Position numbers and translations under genes: made by a program
Part shown: positions 35,077 to 45,024 of the stretch, one piece after another
Layout of the letters: every line of letters begins with the position of its first letter
Position numbering within the stretch: position 1 is the first letter of the stretch
Assembly (NCBI RefSeq): GCF_000565285.1
Contig: NZ_APVL01000021.1
Span: 1 to 63,708, forward strand
DNA: 63,708 nucleotides
DNA from: Cytobacillus firmus DS1
Lineage (GTDB): Bacteria > Bacillota > Bacilli > Bacillales > Cytobacillaceae
Reading direction: 5' to 3'
The notes under the pieces: generated by a model
Databases searched by the model: none
The model's input: only the letters and a program-made list of their open reading frames with translations
What the model was told of the DNA's origin: nothing

Positions 35077-36444
35077 ATGTCGATGATTGAAAAGGATCTT
35101 GGGTCGGGCCTCCCGCCTGCCTCTAATGCGAACCTATTAGATCGGCTCTTTAAGCTTTCCGCACGGAACACAAATGTAAAGACAGAAATACTGGCAGGCA
35201 TTACTTCATTTATGACAATGAGCTATATCATCTTTGTCAATCCGATTATCTTAGCAGATGCAGGAATACCAAAAGAAGCCGCATTGGCTGCAACTATTTA
35301 CGCAAGTGTCTTCTGTACTCTTCTAATGGCACTGTGGGCAAATTTCCCTGTAGCAGTTGCCCCGGGCATGGGGCTGAATGCCTTTTTTGCCTATACAGTT
35401 GTACTCGGTCAGGGTCTTTCCTGGCAAACAGCCCTTGGAGCGGTATTTATATCAGGGATTGTGTTTTTAATTTTAACTGTTACCGGAGTCCGGCAGAAAA
35501 TTGTAGATGGTGTCCCGGATGTCTTAAAGTCAGCCATAGGTGTTGGAATTGGTTTATTCATTGCTTTTATCGGGTTAAAAAATGCAGAACTTGTAGTCGC
35601 TAATGAAGCTACATTTGTCGGCCTGGGAAGCATCACAAGCAAGGGGCCGCTTCTTGCCATATTCGGATTAATTATTGCCGCCCTCCTGATGGCAAAGAAA
35701 GTAAAAGGTGCCCTGCTTATCAGTATATTGGGTACAAGCGCAGCAGCCATGATTATTGGTTTCATTGCCTACCCTAAAGCCGTAAGTGACATCGTGTCAC
35801 TCAATCTTCCAAGCATGTCTGAGACGTTCCTGGCTATGGACTTTATGGGAGCAGTAAAATATGGCATCATCTCAGTTATTTTCTCCTTTACGATTGTAGA
35901 ATTATTTGACAATTTAGCTACCCTCATCGGATTATCAAGAAAAGCTGGCCTCACAGATGAAAATGGAAAAATTGAAAACCTGGATCGTGCCCTTCAGGCA
36001 GATGCAGTTGGAACGATGGCAAGTGCAGCCTTCGGAAGCACTGCCTTAAATGCTTATGTGGAAAACGCCACAGGGATCTCGGAAGGCGGACGCACTGGCT
36101 TAACTGCTTTAACTGTAGCTGTCCTATTTTTCCTGTCGCTCATTTTTGCTCCACTCATCTATTTCATACCGTCTGTCGCCACTGCGCCTATTCTTATTCT
36201 TGTTGGCGCCTTAATGCTAAGTGAAATAAAACATATAAGCTTTGACGACTTTACTGATGTTATTCCTGTATTTTTAACGATTGTTCTCATGCCATTAACT
36301 TTCAGTATCGCCCAGGGACTGGCATTCGGTTTTATCTCTTACACACTGCTTAAGCTTCTTACCGGCAAGCATCAACAAATCCACTGGATCATGTATTTTG
36401 TCAGTGCTGCATTTATTATTAATTTCATTATGGGCGGACATTAA
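35077..36444 (+). CDS. AzgA-type purine permease (adenine/guanine/hypoxanthine)
   Basis: 455 residues, about twelve membrane segments. Signature FMTMSYIIFVNPIIL (near residue 48), GMGLNAFFAYTVV (near 95) and NATGISEGGRTGLTA (near 328) are those of the AzgA/PbuG branch of NCS2-fold carriers. It follows the XDH maturation genes and precedes adenine deaminase, so it imports purine bases for this pathway. AAGGAG lies 10 bases before the ATG. Confidence 0.93.
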   Translation: MSMIEKDLGSGLPPASNANLLDRLFKLSARNTNVKTEILAGITSFMTMSYIIFVNPIILADAGIPKEAALAATIYASVFCTLLMALWANFPVAVAPGMGLNAFFAYTVVLGQGLSWQTALGAVFISGIVFLILTVTGVRQKIVDGVPDVLKSAIGVGIGLFIAFIGLKNAELVVANEATFVGLGSITSKGPLLAIFGLIIAALLMAKKVKGALLISILGTSAAAMIIGFIAYPKAVSDIVSLNLPSMSETFLAMDFMGAVKYGIISVIFSFTIVELFDNLATLIGLSRKAGLTDENGKIENLDRALQADAVGTMASAAFGSTALNAYVENATGISEGGRTGLTALTVAVLFFLSLIFAPLIYFIPSVATAPILILVGALMLSEIKHISFDDFTDVIPVFLTIVLMPLTFSIAQGLAFGFISYTLLKLLTGKHQQIHWIMYFVSAAFIINFIMGGH

Positions 36445-36482
36445 TCTGATGACGGTCATTTTTTTAAAAGCGAGGAGTCCAA

Positions 36483-38225
36483 ATGAAACTTACCATTGAA
36501 ACGTTACGAAAAAGAATTGATGTGGCGGCCAAAAGAACTCCTGCCGATCTTGTTATTAAAAACGGAAAAATAATAAACGTATTTACACGTGAAATCATCG
36601 AGGAAGACATAGCGATTGCCGATGGATTCATAGCTGGCTTAGGAAGCTATGAAGGCAAGGAAATTATTGATGCTGGGGGCAGCTATATCGCCCCCGGCTT
36701 TATTGATGGGCATGTCCATATTGAATCGGCGATGGTGACTCCTGCAGAGTTCAGCAATGTTGTCCTCCCGCATGGAGTAACGACTGTGATTGCAGATCCT
36801 CATGAAATAGCCAATGTCAGCGGAACTGACGGCATTGATTTCATGCTGGATTCTTCTGAAGATATCCCGCTCGATGTATTTTTTATGCTGCCATCCTGTG
36901 TCCCTGCAACTCCATTTGAAAATGCCGGCGCTTCTCTCAGTGACACGGATCTCGAAAAGTATTACAGTCACCCAAGAGTGCTGGGGCTCGGTGAAGTTAT
37001 GGATTATCCCGCTGTTATGAACAATGATGATGGAATGCTGAAAAAACTGGAAGCAGCCTATAGCAAAGGGAAATGCATTGATGGGCACGCAGCAGGACTT
37101 AATGGGGATGAAATCAATATTTACATGGCAGCCGGCATAAGAACAGATCATGAATGCATCAATCCAGAAGAGGCACTGGACAGAATGCGCAAAGGGATGT
37201 ATGTTATGCTGCGGGAAGGATCTGCGGCAAGAGACTTATTGTCCCTTCTCAAATCTGTCAGCGAACAAAACGCACGACGCTGTTTATTTGTTACGGATGA
37301 CAAGCATCTGGATGACTTAATCAATGAAGGCAGCATTGATCATAATGTCAGAATGGCCATAAAGGAAGGGATGGATCCCATACTTGCCATACAAATCGCT
37401 ACTCTGAATGCAGCAGAATGCTTCGGCCTGAAAAATAAAGGGGCCATTGCTCCCGGTTATGAAGCAGACCTGGTTTTTCTTAGTGATCTCAGGAATGTCA
37501 AGGTTGAGAAAGTTATAAAGACCGGAGTACTTTCTGCAGAGAACGGGATCATAAAGAATTCTGTTCCAAACAGCATTGCACCTGCTGAACCCATCTTGAA
37601 CAGTGTCAAAATCAGCAGCCTGATCTATGAAGATTTAAGTATTAGCATTGGTAAGGGTGACTGCAATATTATTGGCATTATACCGAACAGCATTGTGACC
37701 AGGCATCTGATGGAAAAGGCAGATTCAATTGATGGCTATTTCCAGCCAAATCCTCATAGAGATCTCTTAAAGCTGGCTGTTGTGGAGCGGCACAATTGCA
37801 CAGGCAGCATCGGGCTTGGTATTGTTAAGGGATTAGGGATCACAAGAGGCGGGATAGCTTCAACAGTTGCCCACGATTCCCATAACATTGTTGCAGCAGG
37901 CACATCGGATGAGGATTTGCTGGCTGCCATTAAGCATACGGCAGCAATGAGAGGCGGCCTGGCTGTTGTCCAGGATGGGAAAATTCTTGCGGAATTGCCC
38001 CTGCCTATTGCGGGACTCATGACTGATCGGGATTCTTCTTTTATACATGCACGTTTATCCCAATTGAATCACGAACTGATGACAATCGGATGCAGCATGG
38101 AATTCAACCCGTTTTTGACACTCTCATTTTTAGCGCTTCCGGTTATCCCTGAACTCAAATTAACTAATAAAGGTCTATTCTCCGTAAGATCCTTTAGCCA
38201 CATTAAAGCCGAGGCAGAAAAATAA
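36483..38225 (+). CDS. ade: Adenine deaminase
   Basis: 580 residues. All iron-ligand motifs are canonical: DGHVHIESAM (near residue 75), DPHEIANVSG, GLGEVMDY, DGHAAGL (near 200), DHEC and TDD. It converts adenine to hypoxanthine and ammonia, feeding xanthine dehydrogenase of the same operon. GCGAGG precedes the ATG. The stop codon is part of the terminator stem. Confidence 0.95.
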   Translation: MKLTIETLRKRIDVAAKRTPADLVIKNGKIINVFTREIIEEDIAIADGFIAGLGSYEGKEIIDAGGSYIAPGFIDGHVHIESAMVTPAEFSNVVLPHGVTTVIADPHEIANVSGTDGIDFMLDSSEDIPLDVFFMLPSCVPATPFENAGASLSDTDLEKYYSHPRVLGLGEVMDYPAVMNNDDGMLKKLEAAYSKGKCIDGHAAGLNGDEINIYMAAGIRTDHECINPEEALDRMRKGMYVMLREGSAARDLLSLLKSVSEQNARRCLFVTDDKHLDDLINEGSIDHNVRMAIKEGMDPILAIQIATLNAAECFGLKNKGAIAPGYEADLVFLSDLRNVKVEKVIKTGVLSAENGIIKNSVPNSIAPAEPILNSVKISSLIYEDLSISIGKGDCNIIGIIPNSIVTRHLMEKADSIDGYFQPNPHRDLLKLAVVERHNCTGSIGLGIVKGLGITRGGIASTVAHDSHNIVAAGTSDEDLLAAIKHTAAMRGGLAVVQDGKILAELPLPIAGLMTDRDSSFIHARLSQLNHELMTIGCSMEFNPFLTLSFLALPVIPELKLTNKGLFSVRSFSHIKAEAEK

Positions 38226-38258
38226 GGCCGGGATGTTCTCCGGCCTTTCTTTTATTTT
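38224..38258 (+). terminator. Bidirectional terminator of the XDH operon
   Basis: AAGGCCGG pairs with CCGGCCTT and is followed by TCTTTTATTTTTT. It also serves the convergent glycosidase gene. Confidence 0.9.
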
Positions 38259-39973
38259 TTAGCGGCTTCCTTATTAGTTAAAGTTAAGGCAGACCAGGCT
38301 GTATCATCCGCAAAGTACCTGCTCCAGCTTGCAACACCGGCTAGATTATACTTCTTTGCCAATTCAGCCCGTTTTGTCAGTGAAATTTCATCTTCAAGCC
38401 ACACTTTGTAAGTAATTTTATCTTTTTCTGAATAATGCTCCGCATAATTTTGCCCGCTTACCGGATCATATTCCGGAATAATTTTATTTTGACTGAGCCA
38501 TTCTTTCACTTTGCTCATGGAAAGGGCTTTGGAAGAAACATCCCCATTTGATTTTTGCTCCCATAATCTTGTGTATAAAGGCACACCCAATAATAATTTT
38601 TCATTGGGCACAACCTCGAGCAGAAGTTTCAGATTTTCTTCCACCCAAGGGAGGCTTGCAACGCTTCCCGCAACCTGTGAGCTGCCCCAATGCTCATCAT
38701 AAGCCATCACTACCATATAATCTGCTATCTTGGCAAGCTTATCCCTTTCATAAAAAGCCGACCAATTGCCGCTTGATGAAATGAAGGTGATATCCATCGA
38801 CACTACTAAACCTGCGTCATGAAAATATGGAGTGGCTTCTCTCACAAACTGTGTTATTAATGGCCCGTCTTCAGGATTAACATTTTCAATGTCAAGATTG
38901 ATCCCGTTTAATTCATATAATTGACTGAAATGCAGAAGCTGGCGAATCATATTCTGCCTTGTTTCAAAAGAGCCAAAAGCTTCATGTGTTAATTCAGGAT
39001 CAAATGCATTTGAAAATAAGCCCCAAATTTGGTATCCCTGCATTCTGGCCCAATTTGCATAATCCTTCGAACCCAGGTTTTTGATGGCCCCTTTTCCGTC
39101 CGCAAGCTCAAACCATGTTGGCGAAATGACATTAACGCCTTCCATCTTTGGAATGCTCGAAGTATTCGGGTTCTTGGTATATACAGCTTCCCAGGTCAGC
39201 TGAATTGGACCTTCCATTTTCGGCAATGTGTTTTTTGTTTCTTCAAGAGAAATAGCTATCTCCTTCCTCTCTCCCTTTTTTATGTATTGCTTCTTCAAAT
39301 AGCCGGCTCTGCCGTCTTCTTTTCTAATAAGATAGTAGTCTCCTTTTTCCTTTTCAATAAAGACATTCTCTTTTGGAGATACGGAACCGGTATAAGGTGA
39401 ATCCAGACTGGCTTTCGTCCGCAGCCGAAGCAGTTCTTCATGAATATTTTTTTCCTGCACTTTACCGGCAGCAAAGATCTCTCCATTCTTTTTAATCCAA
39501 ACTGCACCTGTTTCAGAGAGAATTGAATAAGTTATTGGATACAAAGCCAATAGGGGCTCAATCGCCAAATACCTGTCTCCTTCTATTTGTTTAACGGCAG
39601 AATACTCCATTTTCATAGGCTTCCCATTCACCTGGTAGCTGGAAGATTCAGATGGCATCTGCACTACTTTATTTTTAGTGGCAATAATGACAGATTGTGA
39701 AGGTTCATCAAAAATAATAGCTTCGTCAACAAATTCCCGCAAAAAAGTTAATGGCAGGTAGATCGTTTCCCCTTCTATGTAAGCATTTCCCGCCTGTTTC
39801 CCCATAAACAAAATCGGATGATCTCCTTTAAAGTAAGCAGCCTTCTCCTTTGAAGCAAAAGGGTATAAAAACATGAATATGCTTGAGGTTATCAGTAAAA
39901 AAGCAAACAAAAGCCCCGCAAAAATAATTTTTTTAGCGGGAGGCTTTTGCTGACCTGTTTCAATTTTATACAT
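38252..39973 (-). CDS. Membrane-anchored GH18 family glycosidase
   Basis: 573 residues from the ATG at 39973, with GGGAGG 7 bases upstream; an ATG 24 bases earlier lies in front of that site. One membrane anchor (about residues 18-40), a copper-amine-oxidase-like stalk domain (about 50-150), an SH3-like segment, and a GH18 barrel (about 260-570). The catalytic strand reads GINLDIENV with the acid Glu; later motifs are MAYDEHW and WSRYF. Relatives cut peptidoglycan or chitin-like polymers, often in spores or cell wall. Confidence 0.85.
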   Translation of the reverse strand: MYKIETGQQKPPAKKIIFAGLLFAFLLITSSIFMFLYPFASKEKAAYFKGDHPILFMGKQAGNAYIEGETIYLPLTFLREFVDEAIIFDEPSQSVIIATKNKVVQMPSESSSYQVNGKPMKMEYSAVKQIEGDRYLAIEPLLALYPITYSILSETGAVWIKKNGEIFAAGKVQEKNIHEELLRLRTKASLDSPYTGSVSPKENVFIEKEKGDYYLIRKEDGRAGYLKKQYIKKGERKEIAISLEETKNTLPKMEGPIQLTWEAVYTKNPNTSSIPKMEGVNVISPTWFELADGKGAIKNLGSKDYANWARMQGYQIWGLFSNAFDPELTHEAFGSFETRQNMIRQLLHFSQLYELNGINLDIENVNPEDGPLITQFVREATPYFHDAGLVVSMDITFISSSGNWSAFYERDKLAKIADYMVVMAYDEHWGSSQVAGSVASLPWVEENLKLLLEVVPNEKLLLGVPLYTRLWEQKSNGDVSSKALSMSKVKEWLSQNKIIPEYDPVSGQNYAEHYSEKDKITYKVWLEDEISLTKRAELAKKYNLAGVASWSRYFADDTAWSALTLTNKEAAKK

Positions 39974-40101
39974 TCCTTTTCCTCCCTTACTATCCATCGT
40001 AACGAAATAATCAGAAAATGGGAAGAAAATTTAGAATGTCTTCAAATATATTACCCATCCTATATTAACGAAATTAATTTAGGAAAGGTTTCAATATTTT
40101 A

Positions 40102-41547
40102 TCAATATGTTGTAAAGTGAGTAAGCTTCTGCAGTCTGTAAGTAATATATTTGGCCACAGGCATTTTTTCATTGGACGGATAATTCTTCGTATAAATGGC
40201 TCCGTTATTATTCCAAAGCGTATTAAAATACCTGTCGACATCCTTCATAACCCGGGTTTGGGAAGGGGCGCTGATTTTTAAATTTGTCTCCAGGTTTAAA
40301 TCGTCCAGATTTCTTTTTGTAAAATTAGCTGAACCAGCTATGATCATACTATTTTCTCTGCCGGTTATATACATGATTTTTGAATGGTATTGTTCAAATC
40401 CCGTATTGTACCATCTGATTTTTATGTTATCATGGCCTAATTTGTCCAATTCAGCTGCAACAGGTATATTAGGCAGCCCGATCTTTTCAGATCCGAAAGC
40501 GTTCTGGTTGGGATCCAGGATCATTTTTACTTTTACTCCCCTATCGGCTGCTTCTTTCAGTGCATCAACCACTTTTCGGTCAGCAAGATAAAACATGCCA
40601 AGCCAGATGGTTTTCCCCTTCTTGACTTTATTGATTTCTTGAAGAATGTGTTTATAAATTTTGCCTTCAGTAAGCACTTGGACCTTAAGCGGGCCAGTTT
40701 TTTGGTTTTTTTCAGGCTTGAAATCTGCCAGTTTGCCGGATGCCGAATAATCGACAACTGCCTGCTCGGTTTTTACGAGGTCAGCTAAAATAGGCCCTTT
40801 TACTTCAAATGCTATATTGGAATGAAATCCGCTGGCATTGTGAGGGTTTCCAGAAGTTACAATTCCTGTTTTTTCCGTCACAAAAACCTTCCGGTGATTT
40901 GCTTTTATGTTCATTAGATCGAGATAGGACCTGAATGTCACTTTTGGAGCATTTTCTGCAAGCGGATTGGGCAGCCAGCCTTCACCAGCCTGGCCAAACC
41001 ATTGTATAAATACACGCCAAAATGCCGAATAAATTGGATTTGAATCCCTTAAAGGAACTAATGAAGTGTAAACCACATTTATGCCATTCTCTTTGAGTTC
41101 CCGGTATTCCGGAACTTCATGCGATCCATAGGTACTGTTAATTCGATCTGTGATTAAGGTAATCTTCATATTCGGGCTGCTGAGCTTTTTTTCGATCAGC
41201 TTATCAGTTATTTTCCCGCTAATATCCGGATATTTTTTATCACCATCGTTAAAGCCATTGAATAAAAACATATCTATCACTATAAAATCCTCTGCTTCGT
41301 CAATTGCTTCTAAAATGCGCTGAAAGATCTGCTGTTCACTTTCTCTTTTGCCATTTTCTTTTTCATATGTTAAATCGTAAAAGAACTGAACATCTTCTGC
41401 CGAATATACGTCCCCCTCGAACGAAAGGCCTTTTGGCAATGATTTATTGGATTGATAGATGATGGTTGCTGCCAATACCAGCACAAGGCTCAAAATAGGT
41501 ATCCATACCTTTTTTCTATTTACTTTTTTCAGAACCTTTTTCACCAA
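40102..41547 (-). CDS. Phospholipase D-like membrane protein
   Basis: 481 residues with one N-terminal membrane helix. Two PLD motifs are present: NHRKVFVTE (near residue 218) and YHSKIMYIT (near 390), each followed by the SGNPHN / SANFT glycine-rich ending. The Asp of the usual HxKxxxxD is Glu in the first and Thr in the second, so cardiolipin synthase activity is not assured. It lies outside the cell face of the membrane if the helix is an anchor. Confidence 0.8.
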   Translation of the reverse strand: MVKKVLKKVNRKKVWIPILSLVLVLAATIIYQSNKSLPKGLSFEGDVYSAEDVQFFYDLTYEKENGKRESEQQIFQRILEAIDEAEDFIVIDMFLFNGFNDGDKKYPDISGKITDKLIEKKLSSPNMKITLITDRINSTYGSHEVPEYRELKENGINVVYTSLVPLRDSNPIYSAFWRVFIQWFGQAGEGWLPNPLAENAPKVTFRSYLDLMNIKANHRKVFVTEKTGIVTSGNPHNASGFHSNIAFEVKGPILADLVKTEQAVVDYSASGKLADFKPEKNQKTGPLKVQVLTEGKIYKHILQEINKVKKGKTIWLGMFYLADRKVVDALKEAADRGVKVKMILDPNQNAFGSEKIGLPNIPVAAELDKLGHDNIKIRWYNTGFEQYHSKIMYITGRENSMIIAGSANFTKRNLDDLNLETNLKISAPSQTRVMKDVDRYFNTLWNNNGAIYTKNYPSNEKMPVAKYITYRLQKLTHFTTY

Positions 41548-41637
41548 GACTCCCCCTGCTCCTTTGACTGCGATATCTATATATAGACCATTTTTGACTA
41601 TTGTAAACTCATCTATGCGCCTTCAGGCAAAATAAAA

Positions 41638-41659
41638 GACGAAGGCCAGCGCCTTCGCC
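41638..41659 (-). terminator. Terminator of the DUF3243 gene
   Basis: GGCGAAGGC pairs with GCCTTCGTC around a GCTG loop; TTTTATTTT follows on the minus strand. Confidence 0.9.
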
Positions 41660-41673
41660 ATTTATACATATTT

Positions 41674-41997
41674 TTAGCCTACAAGCTTTACTAGCATATG
41701 AGACAGCTTATGCTTTTCTTCTTCTGTTCCTACCTTCCACAATTCCTGAAGAAGCTTTTCTTCACGGTTTCTCGGATCTTCTTTGGAAGCCAGATAATCG
41801 CCTACCTTTTGAGCAGTATTAGCAAGCTGCTCCTCGTCCATGCCCAATTTCTGTCCCATGGAAACCTTTCCGCTTAAATAATCTTTAAATCCGTCAAAGC
41901 TTGAAAGAATTTCATCTTTCTTTTCGATTCCCATGCTATCGAGTTTTCCCTCTACATTAGCTGCTTGTCCATTTACGTTATTCATATTCTGTTCCAT
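41674..41997 (-). CDS. DUF3243 family protein (YmfJ-like)
   Basis: 107 residues, with a Gln/Asn-rich N-terminus and then the DUF3243 core (SSFDGFKDYLSGKVSMGQKLGM, VGDYLASKEDPRNREEKLL). Function is unknown; it is a conserved small Bacillaceae protein. AGGAGAGA precedes the ATG. Confidence 0.85.
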   Translation of the reverse strand: MEQNMNNVNGQAANVEGKLDSMGIEKKDEILSSFDGFKDYLSGKVSMGQKLGMDEEQLANTAQKVGDYLASKEDPRNREEKLLQELWKVGTEEEKHKLSHMLVKLVG

Positions 41998-42125
41998 GCT
42001 GAATCTCTCCTTTATATGGATTTGATTGCTGTGACAGTCTACTAATACCCGCTGGCATTCATATCAAACACAAGCCGGAGAGTTTGAAAAACCTCCCTGA
42101 AATAAATTGGACAACTTTTTATTTG

Positions 42126-42155
42126 CACATGGTATGCAGGTTTGCTCACATGGTA
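42126..42155 (+). promoter_or_regulatory. Two direct repeats in the plsY promoter
   Basis: CACATGGTA occurs at 42126-42134 and 42147-42155, 21 bases apart (two helical turns). The second overlaps a TGG-TACAAT extended -10. This spacing is typical of a regulator binding one DNA face; no known regulator was matched. Confidence 0.45.
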
Positions 42156-42192
42156 CAATATACTAACATAGAAAGTATGAAGGAGAGTTTTT

Positions 42193-42777
42193 ATGATTTA
42201 TGGAATTATCATTATTTTAGCTTACTTACTTGGCTCCATTCCTTCTGGATTAATTGTAGGAAAACTTTTTTATGGAGTGGATATTCGTGAGCATGGCAGC
42301 GGAAATCTTGGCGGTACCAATACTTTCCGAACCCTGGGTGTTAAAGCCGGCATGATCGTTACCATAGCTGATATCTTAAAAGGCACCCTTGCTGCATCCC
42401 TGCCCTTGTTCTTTGGATCGGATATGCATCAACTTATTGCCGGAGTGTTTGCAGTTATTGGACATATGTATCCTCTCTTTGCCGGTTTTCGCGGAGGAAA
42501 AGCAGTGGCAACCTCAGGGGGAGTGCTATTAGCCTATGTACCGTTCATGTTTCTTATCATATTGGGTGTTTTCTTCTTAAGCCTTTACATAACCAAGTAC
42601 GTATCTTTATCCTCTATTCTGGCAGCAGCAGCATCCATCATTTACGCTATTATACTAGGTGACATACCCCTGATTATAGTTGTTTCTATCCTGGGATTCT
42701 TTGTTATTTACAGGCATAGGGCAAACATTAAACGAATCAGGGACAAAACCGAGCCCAAAATAAAATGGCTTGGATGA
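42193..42777 (+). CDS. plsY: Glycerol-3-phosphate acyltransferase PlsY
   Basis: 194 residues and five or six membrane segments. Family motifs include [28 protein letters not shown] (near residue 37) and [13 protein letters not shown] (near 102). It transfers acyl from acyl-phosphate to glycerol-3-phosphate in phospholipid synthesis. In B. subtilis it neighbours yneT and parE. Here about 28 kb intervenes. Confidence 0.95.
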   Translation: MIYGIIIILAYLLGSIPSGLIVGKLFYGVDIREHGSGNLGGTNTFRTLGVKAGMIVTIADILKGTLAASLPLFFGSDMHQLIAGVFAVIGHMYPLFAGFRGGKAVATSGGVLLAYVPFMFLIILGVFFLSLYITKYVSLSSILAAAASIIYAIILGDIPLIIVVSILGFFVIYRHRANIKRIRDKTEPKIKWLG

Positions 42778-42793
42778 AAAGCAGACGCAGTGA

Positions 42794-42835
42794 AAAACAG
42801 CAGACCAATTACCTGCTGTTTTTTATTTTTTTTTT
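42794..42835 (+). terminator. Terminator of plsY
   Basis: AAACAGCAG pairs with CTGCTGTTT, then a long T-tract follows. Confidence 0.9.
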
Positions 42836-42969
42836 TGAAAATTATTTCATAAATGAATCACAAAATCTGCGAAACGCGAATAAAAACTTATACATAAAAA
42901 AACATAAATTGATATCTTTCGCCATACATTAGTTTAGGCTTAAATTTTGCCGAGAACGTTAATGTTAGG

Positions 42970-43719
42970 ATGAATAATGAGATGGAAAAGGAAGAAAAGA
43001 CGTATATAAAAAAAGCAGAAGGAGAAATCTGCGAAAGCAGCGTGCAGCTGGCAGCAGCATTAGCCCATGAAATCAGAAATCCGCTGACAACAGTAAAAGG
43101 GTTTATGGAGCTCTTAAAGCCTTATTTAATTGAAATCGGCAAAGAACAGTACGCCAAAATTGCGATTGATGAGATTAATAGGGCAAATGATCTGATTTAT
43201 GATTTTCTAAATGCATCGAAACCTGGAATAAACAAGAAAACGGAAATAGACTTAAACAAATTGATTCAGGAAATAAAGATTTCTTTCGAAAATCAGGCAA
43301 TTATTAAAAATATAAACCTTTCAGTTAACCTATGTCCTGCAGATCCCGCCATCTATGGTGATTCTAATAAGATAAAGCAAGTACTGGTCAATTTAATTAA
43401 AAATGCACTGGAGGCATGTGAAGAAGCTCATGCAGGAGAAGGAAAGGTTTGCCTGACTGCCAAATCAAACAGCCGGAAAATCCAAATTATTATTGAGGAT
43501 AATGGACCAGGCATGACAGAAGAAACGATAAACAGTTTATTTTTGCCATTTTATACAACTAAAGAAAAAGGGACTGGCATCGGTCTATCCATATGCCGGA
43601 AAATAATAGAGGAACATAAAGGCAGAATTAAAGTTCATTCCAGACTTTCACATGGCAGTGTTTTTACAATTGAACTTCCTGTGGCATTGAAGTTGGATGG
43701 AAAATTTGCAGAAAAATGA
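42970..43719 (+). CDS. Soluble sensor histidine kinase (sporulation-kinase-like)
   Basis: 249 residues, without membrane segments or a recognisable sensor domain. The H-box AHEIRNPLTTVKGFMELL carries the phospho-His (near residue 34). N-box (LVNLIKNALEAC), G1 (EDNGPGM) and G2 (GTGIGLSI) boxes complete the ATPase. No response regulator gene is adjacent, so it resembles orphan kinases of the Spo0 phosphorelay (inference). The SD is weak. Confidence 0.85.
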   Translation: MNNEMEKEEKTYIKKAEGEICESSVQLAAALAHEIRNPLTTVKGFMELLKPYLIEIGKEQYAKIAIDEINRANDLIYDFLNASKPGINKKTEIDLNKLIQEIKISFENQAIIKNINLSVNLCPADPAIYGDSNKIKQVLVNLIKNALEACEEAHAGEGKVCLTAKSNSRKIQIIIEDNGPGMTEETINSLFLPFYTTKEKGTGIGLSICRKIIEEHKGRIKVHSRLSHGSVFTIELPVALKLDGKFAEK

Positions 43720-43798
43720 TGAAAAATGCAAAAATTCATAATAAAATTAGTCTATTAATATATATATTCTGACGCTTTATATTAAGGGGTTAATTTTT

Positions 43799-44959
43799 AT
43801 GAAAAACAACAAAGCCTTCCTGCTATCTGCCTTTTTCTGTACCACATTATTAATTTGCTCAGGTCTCTTAATCTATAGAATGCACACTGAACATAAGGCT
43901 GAGGCAGCTGTAGCCAAATCTGTTCAATTGCATGCTGAAAACAGGGAAACTGCCGAGAGCAATAAAATCCTTATTGAAAGGGTGACCTTAGGAGCTATTG
44001 GAGACATCCTTATTCATGATTGGGTATATAATGATGCAAATACAAAAACAGGCTATGATTTCAAACCGATGTTTGAACATGCAAAATCGCTATTAAGCCT
44101 GCCCGATCTCCTACTTGCCAATCAGGAGACTATTCTTGGCGGCCCCGAAATAGGAATTTCCAGTTACCCAATGTTCAACAGCCCTCAGGAAGTGGGGAAT
44201 GCTCTCATTGATGCAGGCGTTGATATTGTTTCAACTGCCAATAACCATTCACTCGATAAGGGAGTCAAGGGCTTGGAAGCATCTCTGGATTATATGGACC
44301 AAATTGGATTGCCGCATGTGGGAACAAGCAGAACACCAAGTGAGCAGCAAACCTTGAAAATACTCAGCAAAAACGGAATTAAAGTTGCCTATCTTTCTTA
44401 TACATATGGCACAAACGGAATTCCCGTTCCGTCAGGCAAAGATTACCTCGTTAATCTCATTGATGAAACCGCAATGAAAAAAGAAATTAAACGGGCTAAA
44501 GACGGAGCTGACGTCGTTGTCATGAGTATGCATTGGGGAAATGAATATCAGCTTCAGCCAACAGAGGAGCAAAAGAAATTAGCTGAGATTCTCGTAAATG
44601 AAGGTGTTGACATTATCTTCGGCCACCATCCACATGTTCTTCAGCCTATGGAGTGGATTGACAGAAAAGACGGAGGCCGATCATTGGTCGTATATTCGCT
44701 TGGCAATTTCTTATCCGGGCAGATGCGGGATTATAAAGATATAGGCGGACTTGCAACCGTGGAGGTTACAAAATATATTGATCAAGATGGGGTCGATATT
44801 AAACTTTCCAATCCCGGCTTCGTCCCGACCTACGTCAGCAATAAACAGCTGAAAAATTACCGGATCGTGCCGCTCGAGGATGCGGGCCCCTTTGGTTTAC
44901 CCCATGCAGAGTCCAAATTTGCCGAAATTATGAAACATATGATGGGAAATATTCACTGA
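43799..44959 (+). CDS. CapA family protein (metallophosphatase-like)
   Basis: 386 residues with an N-terminal membrane anchor (about 7-27). Motifs GAIGDILIHD, LLANQETILGG, STANNHSLDKG (near residue 142) and HWGNEY, FGHHPHVLQP are those of the CapA/PgsA clan. Relatives take part in poly-gamma-glutamate synthesis, but no pgsB/C is present here, so the role is open. Confidence 0.88.
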   Translation: MKNNKAFLLSAFFCTTLLICSGLLIYRMHTEHKAEAAVAKSVQLHAENRETAESNKILIERVTLGAIGDILIHDWVYNDANTKTGYDFKPMFEHAKSLLSLPDLLLANQETILGGPEIGISSYPMFNSPQEVGNALIDAGVDIVSTANNHSLDKGVKGLEASLDYMDQIGLPHVGTSRTPSEQQTLKILSKNGIKVAYLSYTYGTNGIPVPSGKDYLVNLIDETAMKKEIKRAKDGADVVVMSMHWGNEYQLQPTEEQKKLAEILVNEGVDIIFGHHPHVLQPMEWIDRKDGGRSLVVYSLGNFLSGQMRDYKDIGGLATVEVTKYIDQDGVDIKLSNPGFVPTYVSNKQLKNYRIVPLEDAGPFGLPHAESKFAEIMKHMMGNIH

Positions 44960-44982
44960 AGCGCTTTATAGCGCTTTTTTTG
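44959..44982 (+). terminator. Terminator of the capA-like gene
   Basis: AAGCGCT pairs with AGCGCTT around a 4-base loop, and a T-tract follows. It begins at the stop codon. Confidence 0.85.
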
Positions 44983-45024
44983 TGTAAAAAATGGTAAAAT
45001 ATCTATATGCAGGGAGGTTTGATT

